A stretch of 64,000 nucleotides of DNA from Acinetobacter pragensis (GCF_001605895.1 NZ_LUAW01000025.1:41-64040); one strand, 5' to 3'; shown: positions 1 to 9,874, counted from the first letter of the stretch. A program made the numbers and translations. Notes: a model not told the origin generated them from the letters alone.

Positions 1-272
1 TTGCCATTACTTACAACATTTACTTTTAAAAAGAACTATTTTTCGGGAGCTTAGCAAGCATGCGGCGTGAAGTATATGGAACTTTTTTTGCCTTGCTTAA
101 CAAATATACAGGAATTGTCCAACAATACAGCAGTTGGTGTAACAAAATGTCGCGCTTGTATTTAACTTTATACGTGGGATTGAAGCCTTTCAGTAGGTTT
201 GATTGAAACAGGCCAATCAACTGTGACATGGTAAAAATACGAAAACACGAAAAAAGATTGATTGGAGTCATT

Positions 273-992
273 ATGCATTCTAAGACGCAGACGAAAGCCA
301 AGATTATCGGTTTGGGCCTGATCGCCGGCTTGATGAGCGCAGCTGTAATGGCTGAGCCGCCTATTCAGCCAGGTGATACACTGGAAAGCCTATCAAAAGT
401 TAAAATCAATACAACTGTGAATGGTCAGCCCGGATCTATTCAAGAATTAGTGGCCAGCGGCCAAGTACGTATTGTTGAAGCGCCAGCGCAGCAGCAAGCC
501 GGTATCGCTGCAGGCGAGCCAGCGCCTGAAAGCGTTCAGCCTTTAGACACAGCGCAAGCAGACCTTGCACAAGCCAATCAAGTTGCCGTAGAGCAGGCGC
601 CGGTTACTAGCAATGACGCTCTTGGCTCGTCCCCTGCAGAAAGCGTGACGAATGCCGGCATGGATCAAACTGGCGCAGATCAGGCGAATTTAGCTGCGGC
701 CCAAGATGCGCAAAGCACGCTGAATCAGGAACAGAGCGCCGCTCAAGTGCAAGCGCCTGAAATAGCTCCAGCACATGCTGCTGAAGGCAATCCCGCTCCG
801 GCACTGTCATCTTCAGCCAATGCCCCGGTGAATGCAGAAGCGCCCGATAGCGGCAGTATTTTGAGCGCCGCTCCTGAAGCGCCGGAAGCTGATCAAGCGG
901 TTCAGGCTGCGCCTGAAATGCCAATGGCCGACAGCGCAATTCAAGCATCTCCGGAGCTGCCTGAAGCTTCGGCAGATCCTGCTGCTCAGTAA
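273..992 (+). CDS. Secreted Ala/Pro/Glu/Gln-rich protein, function unknown
   Basis: A 239-aa protein. I start it at the ATG at 273 because GGAG lies 6 nt upstream (264-267) and the protein then opens with a clean Sec signal peptide (KTQTKAK, hydrophobic IIGLGLIAGLMSAAV, AMA cleavage before EPP). An in-frame start at 228 would add 15 charged residues in front of it. Mature residues about 29-75 look folded (PGDTLESLSKVKIN, IQELVASGQVRIVEAP). From about 80 to the end it is low-complexity and probably disordered. The last 40 residues hold three degenerate repeats of the type APE.PEADQAVQA. The product is probably periplasmic or surface-associated. I recognise no family. A terminator follows immediately. 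Confidence 0.75.
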   Translation: MHSKTQTKAKIIGLGLIAGLMSAAVMAEPPIQPGDTLESLSKVKINTTVNGQPGSIQELVASGQVRIVEAPAQQQAGIAAGEPAPESVQPLDTAQADLAQANQVAVEQAPVTSNDALGSSPAESVTNAGMDQTGADQANLAAAQDAQSTLNQEQSAAQVQAPEIAPAHAAEGNPAPALSSSANAPVNAEAPDSGSILSAAPEAPEADQAVQAAPEMPMADSAIQASPELPEASADPAAQ

Positions 993-1013
993 GCCGAAAC
1001 TCACATTTTAAGC

Positions 1014-1048
1014 ATAAAAAAACCAGAGCGCCTGCTCTGGTTTTTTAT
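1014..1048. terminator. Rho-independent terminator, likely bidirectional
   Basis: An inverted repeat (ccagagc / gctctgg with a 4-nt loop) is flanked by an A-run on the left and TTTTTT on the right. It sits between the convergent secreted-protein gene and kup, so it can end transcripts from both sides. Confidence 0.8.
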
Positions 1049-1081
1049 TGTTCACTTTTTCAAACCCGCTTGAACAGACAG

Positions 1082-2962
1082 CTAAATCTCAATCTGGCTT
1101 CCCAGCTCCACAACACGGTTGGTTGGAATCTGATAAAAGTCACTCACAGGGCTGGTATTGCGCTGCATGGAAATAAACAGCTTTTCCCGCCAAGGCGACA
1201 TGCCCTCACCCACGGTATGAATGATGCGGTCGCGTGAAATGAAGAAGCTGATCTGCATCAAGTCAAATTCAAAACCTAATTCACCATAGGCTTTTTCCAG
1301 CGCCTGCGGAATATTCGGCTGATCTTTAAAACCGTAATCTATGGTAATGCGGTAAAAGCGGTCATCGAGCTTTTCAACGCCAATCCGTTCTGCTGCTGGA
1401 ACAAACGGAATATCCCGCGTGATTACCGTCACCATGAAATTGCGCTCATGCAGCACTTTATTGTGCTTGATATTGTGCAGCATGGCATGCGGCACAATAT
1501 TCGGCGTCCCTGTCAAAAATACGGCGTCTCCCGGCACAAACTTAGTTTCATTGCTGAAGCCGATACTCTTAATAAACAGCTCAAGCGGCAAGGAGTCTTT
1601 TTCAAGCCGCTTCAAGACCAGCGCGCGCCCATCTTTCCACGTCATTAAAATGGTATACAGCACCGCGCCAATTAAGATCGGCACCCATCCGCCTGAAGCA
1701 ATTTTCAGCGAAGTCGAAGCCACAAAAATAAAGTCTATCAGCAGGAACGGAACGGCAAAAACCGCCACTTTCCAAAGCGGCCAGCGCCACAGGCCGTATG
1801 CCAAAATGGAAATGAGAATGGTGCCGCACAGCATGGTCATGGTCACGGCAACCCCATAAGCGCTGGCTAAATTCGCACTGTTTTCAAACAGCAGAATTAA
1901 AATCAGCACCGAGATATACAGCGCCCAGTTAATGAACGGCAAATAAATCTGGCCGCGCTCTACATCAGAAGTATGGCGCACAGTCAGGCGCGGCAAATAG
2001 CGTAGCTGAATGGCCTGATTGACCATGGAGAATACGCCGGTAATTACCGCTTGCGAGGCAATCACCGCAGCCGCTGTGGCCAAACCAATCATTGGATACA
2101 ATGCCCATTGCGGTATCAGCATATAAAATGGATTGGCAAGCGCATCAGCATCGCGCAATAGCAATGCGCCCTGTCCCGCATAGTTCAGCAGCAGGCACGG
2201 CAATACGACAATGAACCACGCCAAACGGATTGGCAGGCGTCCAAAATGCCCCATATCGGCGTACAGCGCTTCACCGCCGGTCATCGTCAGAATGACTGCG
2301 CCCATCGTCAAAAATGCAACATACGGCTGATTAAACACAAAACTGAGCGCCCAGTATGGATTCACCATCAGCAGCACATGCGGGGTCTGTAAAATACTCC
2401 AGACACCTAAAGCGCCAATTGACAAAAACCACATCAGTGTCAGCGGGCCGAAAAATTTCCCCATCGTGCCCGTGCCATGGCGCTGCACCAAAAATAAACC
2501 TGTTAGAATCCCGATTGATAAAGGTTCCAGCCATTGATTGAAAATTGGGGTTGCAATGCTAAGGCCTTCAATGGCTGAGAGCACTGAAATAGCCGGAGTA
2601 ATGATGCCGTCGCCAAAAAATAGCGATGCGCCGATGAACCCCAGCGCAATCAGATAAATTTTCTTGTTGTCACTGATCAGCGTAGTCCGCAGGTTCAATG
2701 CCAGCAGGGACATAATCCCGCCCTCGCCATTGTTGTCTGCACGCATGATGATGGTGACGTATTTGAAACTGATGGTCAGCATCATGCACCAGAAAATCAG
2801 TGACAGGATGCCCAACACTGACGCTTCTGAAATTGCGAGATGCGCGGTGAGGAAACATTGACGTAGCGCATACAGCGGGCTGGTGCCAATGTCTCCGAAT
2901 ACCACACCCAGCGCTGCTAAGGTAATAGCAGGCAGTGCGGCTTTTTTTGCAGTACTTTGCAT
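1082..2962 (-). CDS. kup: Kup low-affinity potassium uptake transporter
   Basis: The 626-aa product has the normal length for KUP/HAK/KT (TrkD) inner-membrane K+:H+ symporters. The family signature [10 protein letters not shown] is at residues 23-32. About 12 membrane segments follow up to roughly residue 430, including the conserved [18 protein letters not shown] stretch. A soluble C-terminal domain of about 180 residues ends the protein. The start at 2962 gives the normal N-terminus and has only a weak ribosome site. It stands alone, convergent with the secreted-protein gene and divergent from tRNA-Ser. No regulatory site is evident. Confidence 0.96.
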   Translation of the reverse strand: MQSTAKKAALPAITLAALGVVFGDIGTSPLYALRQCFLTAHLAISEASVLGILSLIFWCMMLTISFKYVTIIMRADNNGEGGIMSLLALNLRTTLISDNKKIYLIALGFIGASLFFGDGIITPAISVLSAIEGLSIATPIFNQWLEPLSIGILTGLFLVQRHGTGTMGKFFGPLTLMWFLSIGALGVWSILQTPHVLLMVNPYWALSFVFNQPYVAFLTMGAVILTMTGGEALYADMGHFGRLPIRLAWFIVVLPCLLLNYAGQGALLLRDADALANPFYMLIPQWALYPMIGLATAAAVIASQAVITGVFSMVNQAIQLRYLPRLTVRHTSDVERGQIYLPFINWALYISVLILILLFENSANLASAYGVAVTMTMLCGTILISILAYGLWRWPLWKVAVFAVPFLLIDFIFVASTSLKIASGGWVPILIGAVLYTILMTWKDGRALVLKRLEKDSLPLELFIKSIGFSNETKFVPGDAVFLTGTPNIVPHAMLHNIKHNKVLHERNFMVTVITRDIPFVPAAERIGVEKLDDRFYRITIDYGFKDQPNIPQALEKAYGELGFEFDLMQISFFISRDRIIHTVGEGMSPWREKLFISMQRNTSPVSDFYQIPTNRVVELGSQIEI

Positions 2963-3085
2963 ATGATTGTCTTCAATTTAGACAGCATTTTTGCGAATCA
3001 TATCATCCTGCTAAAAGTTTTTCTCTAAATCAATTGTTTCAGCTTGGCAGTCCGTCATTTTTTGGGTATTATCCACCGCGCAGAT

Positions 3086-3175
3086 GGTGAGGTGTCCGAG
3101 TGGCTGAAGGAGCACGCCTGGAAAGTGTGTATACGTTTGCGCGTATCGAGGGTTCGAATCCCTCTCTCACCGCCA
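3086..3175 (+). tRNA. tRNA-Ser(GGA)
   Basis: A class II tRNA of 90 nt with CCA encoded. The acceptor stem GGTGAGG pairs with TCTCACC, the anticodon loop CTGGAAA gives anticodon GGA (codon UCC), there is a long variable arm (GTATACG..CGTATC), and the T-arm is GAGGGTTCGAATCCCTC. Its 3' end is the attachment site of the island that follows. Confidence 0.96.
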
Positions 3176-3183
3176 TATTCTAT
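3159..3183 (+). other. attL of the tRNA-Ser island
   Basis: The T-arm/acceptor 3' end of tRNA-Ser plus 8 nt beyond CCA recurs at 23451-23472, there lacking 3 nt (acc). This marks the left attachment site. The integrase gene lies about 180 bp inward, as in P4-type islands. Confidence 0.8.
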
Positions 3184-3209
3184 TCCCATAGCAGCTCATG
3201 GGGTCCTAA

Positions 3210-3243
3210 GAAGCTTAAATCCAAAGGGTTTAGGCTTTTTTTG
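3210..3243 (+). terminator. Terminator after tRNA-Ser
   Basis: AAGCTTAAATCC, loop AAA, then GGGTTTAGGCTT (G-U pairs allowed) and a T-run. The same hairpin recurs, slightly diverged, at about 23500-23532 in the duplicated island end, so it belongs to the island's left terminus as much as to the tRNA. Confidence 0.7.
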
Positions 3244-3287
3244 TGTCTAATAGTATCAACTTTATCTGTTGCAATCCCGATCTAGTC

Positions 3288-3335
3288 GGGGGTATAACTG
3301 GGGGTATAATAAATTACCCCCATTTTTATACCCCC
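3288..3335 (+). repeat. GGGGGTATAA repeats in front of the integrase
   Basis: Two direct copies of GGGGGTATAA (3288-3297 and 3300-3309, 12-bp spacing) are followed by inverted forms (ATTACCCCC at 3313-3321, TTATACCCCC at 3326-3335). Position and spacing suit integrase arm-type or repressor sites. Related GGGGGTAAA/GGTGGTAAA copies with the same 12-bp spacing lie just inside the right end (23372-23392). Confidence 0.55.
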
Positions 3336-3358
3336 AGATTTCTACGGAAACCGCTGCA

Positions 3359-4555
3359 ATGCTTACAGATGTTCAAGTCAGAAAAATCAAACCAGCAGAA
3401 AAAAAAGCTAAATATGCTGATGAAAAAGGCTTGTACTTGGAAGTCACGCCTTCTGGCGGCATGCATTGGCGGATGAAATTTCGCTTCAATGGTAAAGAAA
3501 ATATCTTCAGTATTGGTTCTTATCCTGAAACTACGCTTGCTCAAGCCCGACGCGCCAGAGATGAAGCTCGCTTAAGGCTTAAAGATGGGATCAATCCCAA
3601 CGAAGCCAAAAAACAAAAAAAATTGCATGCCGATGAAAATACGCTTTTTAAAGCGCTTGCAATGGAGTGGATGGAAGACCGCAAACCCGTCATTAAAGAA
3701 ACCACGTACTTACGCGATCTATCCGTGTTTGAAAAAGATCTGTTCCCGGCTTTAGGCAATATGCCTATTGATCAAATCAAGGGGAAAGATGTGCTCGCCT
3801 GCGCCAAAAAAATCGAAGCTCGCGGCGCATTAGAAATGGCTAAGCGATCTATTCCTTTGACTGGCCGTATTTTCCGTTTTGCTATCCGTAAAGGGCTTAT
3901 TGAGAATGACCCCACACCGCACTTAGGAGAAGCCTTAAAACCGCGGAAAACAAAGCATATGGCACGCTTAGATATTTCTGAATTTCCGCCCTTCCTTGAG
4001 CGTATGGACCGCTATCACGGCAATCCAATGATCAAGACCGCCATTCAATTGATGACTTTAACTTTTGTTCGTACTGCTGAGCTGAGAATGATGGAGTGGA
4101 ATGAGATTGATTTTGATAATCATTTATGGCGAATTCCTGCTGAAAAAATGAAAATGGCTCAGCCACACATCGTACCATTAGCTAAACAGGCTATTGAACT
4201 TATCGAAGGTCTACGCCCTCTCACAGGAAATAAGCAGTACGTTTTTTATAATCACAGCACAGCCAAACCAATGAGTAGTAATGCTTTGCTATGTGTCATT
4301 CGGACTTTAGGGTATGCAGGTAAAATGACAGGTCATGGCTTCCGTGGGCTTGCTTCAACAACATTGCATGAGCAGGAATATATGCATGATGCAATTGAAA
4401 TTCAATTAGCTCACCGAGTCGGTAATGCTGTATCACAAGCATATAACCATGCGCAGCACCTAGAATACAGAACAAAGATGATGCAGGAATGGTCTGATTT
4501 TATTGATAGCTTGAGAAATAAAATTGTGCCTTTTGTTAAGCAAAAAGTTGGTTAG
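3359..4555 (+). CDS. P4-type tyrosine recombinase (island integrase)
   Basis: The product is 398 aa from the ATG at 3359, the usual MLTDVQVRKIKP start of P4-type integrases; an upstream in-frame start at 3269 would add 30 unlikely residues. Residues 1-90 form the N-terminal arm-binding domain, about 95-190 the core-binding SAM-like domain, and 200-398 the catalytic domain. All catalytic residues are present: R238 (FVRTAELR), H326-x-x-R329 (HGFR), H352 (LAHR) and the nucleophile Y362 (AYNHAQ). It inserts and excises the island at tRNA-Ser(GGA) and looks intact, so mobility is plausible. The first codons of a second copy survive at 23625. Confidence 0.95.
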   Translation: MLTDVQVRKIKPAEKKAKYADEKGLYLEVTPSGGMHWRMKFRFNGKENIFSIGSYPETTLAQARRARDEARLRLKDGINPNEAKKQKKLHADENTLFKALAMEWMEDRKPVIKETTYLRDLSVFEKDLFPALGNMPIDQIKGKDVLACAKKIEARGALEMAKRSIPLTGRIFRFAIRKGLIENDPTPHLGEALKPRKTKHMARLDISEFPPFLERMDRYHGNPMIKTAIQLMTLTFVRTAELRMMEWNEIDFDNHLWRIPAEKMKMAQPHIVPLAKQAIELIEGLRPLTGNKQYVFYNHSTAKPMSSNALLCVIRTLGYAGKMTGHGFRGLASTTLHEQEYMHDAIEIQLAHRVGNAVSQAYNHAQHLEYRTKMMQEWSDFIDSLRNKIVPFVKQKVG

Positions 4556-4673
4556 CTTTCAAAAATGCGGATCGCTAATTTTAATTTTCAACAAAGTACA
4601 TATTTGAACATCTTCACAAAAACTTTGTTAGTATGTTTCTATTTAAATATTTATAAATTTTAGGTAATTATTT

Positions 4674-7100
4674 ATGGCTATTACTTTTAAGATAGCAGCA
4701 AGAGCACTAAGACATCTCGGTGCTGAACTTATCACTTCAGAAGAAATGGCTTTAAATGAATTAATGAAGAACTCATTTGATGCTGGTTCACCTAGAGTAA
4801 AAATTGAGATTAACTATCCTGTCAATTTATTAATACTAGAAAAAAATCTAAGCGACTTTTCAAAAAAAATAATTACTAAATCTAATGTGTTAGCTAATCT
4901 TCTAGAAAATAGTAAAAATTACTATGAAAACTCGAATTCATTTGAATTGTTTTCAGACTACTTAAGCCCATTATTAGATAACATTAATTCAACTAATATA
5001 GATGACATTTTGTGTGATTTGAAGAAAAAATATTATATTAAAATTACTGATACTGGACACGGTATGAGCAAAGAAGATTTAGAGAATGTTTTTATGACTA
5101 TAGGAATTAACTCTAAATTAAATGTTGAAAAAAATGAGGATCGCATTTTACTCGGTGAAAAAGGAATTGGTCGACTATCGATGATGAAACTTGGTAATTT
5201 CGCCACTGTGAAATCCAAAAAAATTACAGATACTAAAGGCCATCAAATAATATTCGACTGGTTGCTATTTGAAAACCCCAATTTATATCTAGATGAAATC
5301 GGAGTAACGTCAGAAGAAACTAACTTAGAAATAGAAAAAGGGACACAAATTTTCATTTCAGATTTAAATAGTGATTGGAGCCTTTTAAAAACAAAAAAAT
5401 TTGTCAAGGAATATATTCAAAGATTAAAGAGTCCTTTTAATCATAACCCTAAAGATTTCCCAATAGATATTTACCAGAATGGAAACAGAATACCAATAGA
5501 GGTCATCCCTCATTGGCTAACAAATGCTGCAAACTTCGAAGCTAATTATACATTCACACCAACTATTGAAGATCACGATTTTTCTTTAAAAGGTCTAATC
5601 AAATGGAGTGAAGCCTCTTTATCTGATGATCAAAGAAGCTGGACACTTTCAGAAATAATCCACAAGCTAGACACATCAAAACAAGAGCGCGATCAAAAAA
5701 GTAATGACTATATCGAAATCATAAATAAGAAAGAACAAATTATCCCAAAATCAGAAAATTATAAAAAAATTAAAAATGAATTAGAAAAACTTGGACCTAT
5801 TACAATAAAAGTGTTTTGGTTCAATCGCAATGATTTCAAAAAAACTATTGGGTACAAACCTAATTGGAAAAAAGAACTCGATTTTTGGGTAGGAGGATTT
5901 GCTATCTATAGAGATGGTTTTAGAATAGGATTCACTGGAGGATTAAATGATGATTGGCTAGCCATGGATAGAAAAGCATTAAAAAGTACAGGCTACACAT
6001 TTAATAGGTATCAAACCATTGGTATAATCGAGATATCAAAACTAACTAATCCATATTTAAAAGACTCTGCAAATAGACAAACCTTGATAGAGAATACTGA
6101 ATTTTTTCTACTAAAGGATTTAATGACCGATATAGTCATTGATGATATTAAGTTTAGAATTAATAACAATAAAACACTTCAAGAGAAAATTGATAGATCA
6201 ATATTAATAGAGAATATTGATAATGCTGATATTTCATACATTAATGCCACCAAATCATTAAATGATATCAAGCAAAACCTACCTGCAGATAAAAAAGCTG
6301 TATTAGACAATGTTGAATTTGCTATGAAAAATCAACATGAACTCATTAGCACCCTACGGGCTGAAATCGATGATATTATTGAAAAAAATACTGACATTTT
6401 AGAATTAGCAGGTCTTGGTCAAATGGTAGACTTCATTGGTCATGAATTAAGTAGAATCACAAAAAATACATCCAATTTACTTAATGACCTTAAATTCACC
6501 CACTCAAATAATAATGACTACCAAATAGGACATATTATTGATGAACTACAAAAGCAAATAGATGCTACAAAAAAAAGAATCGCTAGTATTGATGTTCATA
6601 GTCCCGCAAATAGACAACGTCCAGAAAACTATAATATAGTGAATCAAATATCTACGATTCTTGAACTATATGAATCAAAGTTTAAACGACACCATATTAA
6701 TGTTTATTTTACAGTTGACGATTCCGAACCGAAAAGTCCTATAATGGTAAAAATGGTTAGGGGGTTAATTGCACAAATTATTGAAAATTTATTAACAAAC
6801 TCTGTACATTGGCTTGACCAAGGAATAAAACTCGGAGATAAAGAAAGAAAAATTGAAATTGATGTAGATAGCAAAGCAAAAACAATATCTATCCGTGATA
6901 ATGGACCAGGAATTGCACCAGAACACATCCATGAAGTATTTAAAGCTTACTTTACCAATAGACCTAATGGAAAAGGACTTGGATTATATATCGCATCTGA
7001 AGTTGCCGCACACCAAAAATCTAAACTTTATTTACTTAATGATTTAGAGTCAGATAACCGTTTAAGAACATTTATTTTAGAATTACCATTTGAGAACTAA
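4674..7100 (+). CDS. Double-GHKL ATPase (Hsp90/MORC-like N-terminus, histidine-kinase-like C-terminus), defence candidate
   Basis: An 808-aa protein. The N-terminal GHKL fold shows the N-box NELMKNSFDAG (28-38), DTGHGM (126-131) and the lid GEKGIGR (161-167), arranged as in Hsp90/MutL/MORC ATPases. The middle (about 200-560) is uncharacterised and ends in coiled-coil-like sequence. A histidine-kinase-like module follows: an H-box-type helix GHELSRITKN near 590, N-box ENLLTNS near 705, DNGPGI near 741 and NGKGLGLYIA near 765. No membrane segments are seen. The stop is 3 nt before the next start, so it is co-transcribed with the receiver-domain protein. Codons are strongly AT-rich compared with the core. 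Kinase activity, a phosphorelay or a conformational ATPase are all possible. No named family is recognised. Confidence 0.75.
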   Translation: MAITFKIAARALRHLGAELITSEEMALNELMKNSFDAGSPRVKIEINYPVNLLILEKNLSDFSKKIITKSNVLANLLENSKNYYENSNSFELFSDYLSPLLDNINSTNIDDILCDLKKKYYIKITDTGHGMSKEDLENVFMTIGINSKLNVEKNEDRILLGEKGIGRLSMMKLGNFATVKSKKITDTKGHQIIFDWLLFENPNLYLDEIGVTSEETNLEIEKGTQIFISDLNSDWSLLKTKKFVKEYIQRLKSPFNHNPKDFPIDIYQNGNRIPIEVIPHWLTNAANFEANYTFTPTIEDHDFSLKGLIKWSEASLSDDQRSWTLSEIIHKLDTSKQERDQKSNDYIEIINKKEQIIPKSENYKKIKNELEKLGPITIKVFWFNRNDFKKTIGYKPNWKKELDFWVGGFAIYRDGFRIGFTGGLNDDWLAMDRKALKSTGYTFNRYQTIGIIEISKLTNPYLKDSANRQTLIENTEFFLLKDLMTDIVIDDIKFRINNNKTLQEKIDRSILIENIDNADISYINATKSLNDIKQNLPADKKAVLDNVEFAMKNQHELISTLRAEIDDIIEKNTDILELAGLGQMVDFIGHELSRITKNTSNLLNDLKFTHSNNNDYQIGHIIDELQKQIDATKKRIASIDVHSPANRQRPENYNIVNQISTILELYESKFKRHHINVYFTVDDSEPKSPIMVKMVRGLIAQIIENLLTNSVHWLDQGIKLGDKERKIEIDVDSKAKTISIRDNGPGIAPEHIHEVFKAYFTNRPNGKGLGLYIASEVAAHQKSKLYLLNDLESDNRLRTFILELPFEN

Positions 7101-7103
7101 GAC

Positions 7104-9023
7104 ATGACTAGTATTACCCAGCCCTCAATTAAAAAAATACTAGTTATTGATGATGAAATCGAAGGTATTTCTCTTGATTCTGCATTAATTGTATTAGAAG
7201 AATTATCTAAACAGCTATCTGATCCTACGAGCCCAATAGCTGAAGAAATTAATATAATTATTGAGCAAAACTTCCCCAGTTTTTCCAATTTTTATGAAAA
7301 TCATTCATTATCTATTGATTTTATTAAAAATGTTTTATTAACTCCTCTTTTTATTGAATTATCATCCCATGACTTAAAAACACACATTAATCGACTAATT
7401 GAGCAAAACAATTTTCTATTAAAAACTAAAGAAAAAATTCAAGAAGTATTCCCAGAAACTGAATATGTTATTACGTTTTTGGAACATTATAGTGAGGCAG
7501 CGGAGTTAAAATTTGAAGAATTCGATCTATTAATTCTAGATTGGTATCTTAATGCAACAACTACAAATGAAAAATTTATTAGTGAAACTTTATCTAAAAT
7601 ACCTAACCTTCCTCCAATTCTTTTATTGACGTCATACAATAAAATAGATACGCCTGCTGAACGTTCAAGATTTTTCAAATCAACTAGAATCAGTGGTGCA
7701 GGTTTAATCACACTTACTAAAGATAAATTTTTATCAAGTAATTCGAATTTTTCTGGATTACTTAAAATTTGTTCCATGCTTTCAAATCAAAGAGTAATAG
7801 CCAATGACATTAGAAGATATATCACCGATTGGGAAAATGCTCTAGAAATTGCAAAAAATAAAACTTTAGAGGCATTATGGCAATTAGATACTTTTATTAT
7901 TAAAAGCATCCAAGAAGATGCCGTTATCGATGGCCAACCGTATCACGATCATTTTCATAACTTTATAGAAAGAGAAAACTCATGGTATCTTGAAAATGAA
8001 TTTACCAAAAAATCAAATATTGAATCTTTAGGAAAATCACTAGAAGATTTGACCTATAGTGACATATTAATGCACCATACAAATGAAAATTCTATTAGCC
8101 TGCATCGAACCCTTTTAAGCCATTATTCATTCAAAGGTTATACTAACATTCTAGCGATTCAATCTAAAAGCATTCAAGATTTGAAAAAAAGTATTTTGCA
8201 TGACATTCCTTTTGGTGCAGTTTTAAAGACTAAATCTATAACCGATCCCGTGGAAAGTATTTATATTAATATTACACAACCCTGTGATCTTAGTGATATT
8301 GTACGTTCATCAAAAGGAAGTGATCGCTCTATACAACTGATCAAAATGGAAGCTACAAAAAAAGGATTAAATGAATCAACCATTTTTGATACTAACAATT
8401 ACATAATTACAGACTTCAATATTAATGATGAATTTTATGACTTAAAACCATTACCAATGTCTATCATTAGTCTAAATTTTGAAGATTTTTATAAGTTCTC
8501 ATGTGAAAAAGAACTACATGTTATTGGAGGGGTTCGCAATGATATTGCTGTTGGACTTCAGCAAAAAGCTGTGTCCTATTTAATTCGTCCAAGTCAACAA
8601 AGAACTCAAAGACCAAGTATTAATCTTGCAAAAATAGTATATTTAAAGCATTGTGAGACTGGCCATTTTGATGAAAATCAACGCCCTCTTTTTGATCACT
8701 TCGGTACTGTATATACAGTACCTACAAATATTGTAGGTACTAAAAACCAAACTACCACAAAGCAATTCATACAATTTATTGGTTTAAATCAGTTTGAACT
8801 CATTGAATGGATCATTTCTAATATTCAAAACAAAAATATTAGAAGAGAAGATTTGATAAAATTCTTTTATGAACAAATTGAAATCGGAGATAAAATTTCT
8901 GAAAAGAAAATTGACTCATTAACCATCAAACTCAAGAAAATCGATTTTAATCAACCTATTGAAGATGAAATTTCCAAGTTAAGAATCAATAAAAAATGTG
9001 AGTGTATTTTCATCTTACATTAA
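7104..9023 (+). CDS. Receiver-domain (response-regulator-like) protein with large unknown C-terminus, defence candidate
   Basis: A 639-aa protein, apparently translationally coupled to the GHKL protein 3 nt upstream. Receiver residues are visible: acidic pocket VIDDE (14-18), phospho-acceptor D146 in LLILDWYL, T176 in LLLTSY and K206 in LTKDKF. The receiver is split: about 95 helical residues (25-120) sit between strand 1 and strand 3, much more than usual. Residues about 215-639 match no family I know and carry no helix-turn-helix, so this is not an ordinary transcription regulator. It may be a phospho-switched effector of the preceding GHKL protein. It runs tail-to-tail into sspD with a 5-bp gap. 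AT-rich. Confidence 0.7.
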   Translation: MTSITQPSIKKILVIDDEIEGISLDSALIVLEELSKQLSDPTSPIAEEINIIIEQNFPSFSNFYENHSLSIDFIKNVLLTPLFIELSSHDLKTHINRLIEQNNFLLKTKEKIQEVFPETEYVITFLEHYSEAAELKFEEFDLLILDWYLNATTTNEKFISETLSKIPNLPPILLLTSYNKIDTPAERSRFFKSTRISGAGLITLTKDKFLSSNSNFSGLLKICSMLSNQRVIANDIRRYITDWENALEIAKNKTLEALWQLDTFIIKSIQEDAVIDGQPYHDHFHNFIERENSWYLENEFTKKSNIESLGKSLEDLTYSDILMHHTNENSISLHRTLLSHYSFKGYTNILAIQSKSIQDLKKSILHDIPFGAVLKTKSITDPVESIYINITQPCDLSDIVRSSKGSDRSIQLIKMEATKKGLNESTIFDTNNYIITDFNINDEFYDLKPLPMSIISLNFEDFYKFSCEKELHVIGGVRNDIAVGLQQKAVSYLIRPSQQRTQRPSINLAKIVYLKHCETGHFDENQRPLFDHFGTVYTVPTNIVGTKNQTTTKQFIQFIGLNQFELIEWIISNIQNKNIRREDLIKFFYEQIEIGDKISEKKIDSLTIKLKKIDFNQPIEDEISKLRINKKCECIFILH

Positions 9024-9028
9024 GATCA

Positions 9029-9871
9029 TCACTTGTGGCAGACTAAACAAGCCCCTCCACCTTCATCTTCTAAATACAGCTCATCTATATCAACAATATC
9101 GATGAGCTGTGGACGCAAGGGATTAACTTTCTTTCGAGCCTGCATTCTAATTTGTCTTTTTTCGAACTCTGCTTTAATTGAAGCTATGCGTTCTGGTTTC
9201 TCTAAATCAACTAATGACTCACCTTGAGTCCATGTAAAGGGGGAGCCTGAATCTATCGCTAATTTTTCATATGCTTTTGCTTCTTCAAAAGCATCCGGAT
9301 GTATTTCTCTTAAGCGTACCCATTCGATTTTTTGCTGAAAAAAACAAAATGTGCATCCGCTTCTTGAACGCCATGAATAATACTCAGGTAAACCTAATCC
9401 CACATTCTCTAAAATTTCAATTACAGCAGGCTTGTCTACCCCATCTTCTCTAAACGGCAAAATCACCTTTAAATTTTCATGCTCCGAAATTAGACCTGTT
9501 CGATGTTCTTCATCGGCACGTATAGCCACATAACTATAAACTTTATCACCATTATCTAACCAAGGTTTAATCCATTTTTTAAATGGCGTTAACTTTAATT
9601 GACGAGTACACCAGCGAGTTTGTGCACTAGGCAAATAATGATTGTACTGCTTCAACCAAAAATCAAAATCTCGATCACCATTAATGAATTCAATTTCTTT
9701 TCCTAAAATCCCCTCAAGTCTATTCAAAAAGGCATAAACTTCTGGCAACTCTTTACCGGTATCTGTAAAAAAATATTGAATATTAATTTCTGGATGGAAC
9801 TGGCTCATGTATACAGCTAATGCTGCACTGTCTTTACCACCAGATAAGCCCAGTACATGGTATTCAGCCAT
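9029..9871 (-). CDS. sspD: SspD/DndC-like phosphorothioation ATP pyrophosphatase (PAPS reductase family)
   Basis: A 280-aa protein with the PP-loop SGGKDS at residues 10-15. The DndC-type QTRWCTRQLK motif (C88) and SGCTFC (C173, C176) are potential iron-sulfur ligands; a further CxxC (C275, C278) is at the extreme C-terminus. In Dnd/Ssp systems this enzyme activates the DNA phosphodiester for sulfur insertion. The gene lies 3 bp downstream of sspC on the same strand and is the last of a three-gene operon. A plain PAPS reductase (CysH) is unlikely given the neighbours. The assignment to Ssp rather than Dnd rests on the DUF4007 and ATPase partners. Confidence 0.85.
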   Translation of the reverse strand: MAEYHVLGLSGGKDSAALAVYMSQFHPEINIQYFFTDTGKELPEVYAFLNRLEGILGKEIEFINGDRDFDFWLKQYNHYLPSAQTRWCTRQLKLTPFKKWIKPWLDNGDKVYSYVAIRADEEHRTGLISEHENLKVILPFREDGVDKPAVIEILENVGLGLPEYYSWRSRSGCTFCFFQQKIEWVRLREIHPDAFEEAKAYEKLAIDSGSPFTWTQGESLVDLEKPERIASIKAEFEKRQIRMQARKKVNPLRPQLIDIVDIDELYLEDEGGGACLVCHK

Positions 9872-9874
9872 TAC

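Noticed and set aside
1419..1859. Open frame antisense to kup
   Set aside because: Lies wholly inside kup; a shadow frame of a conserved transporter gene with no ribosome site.
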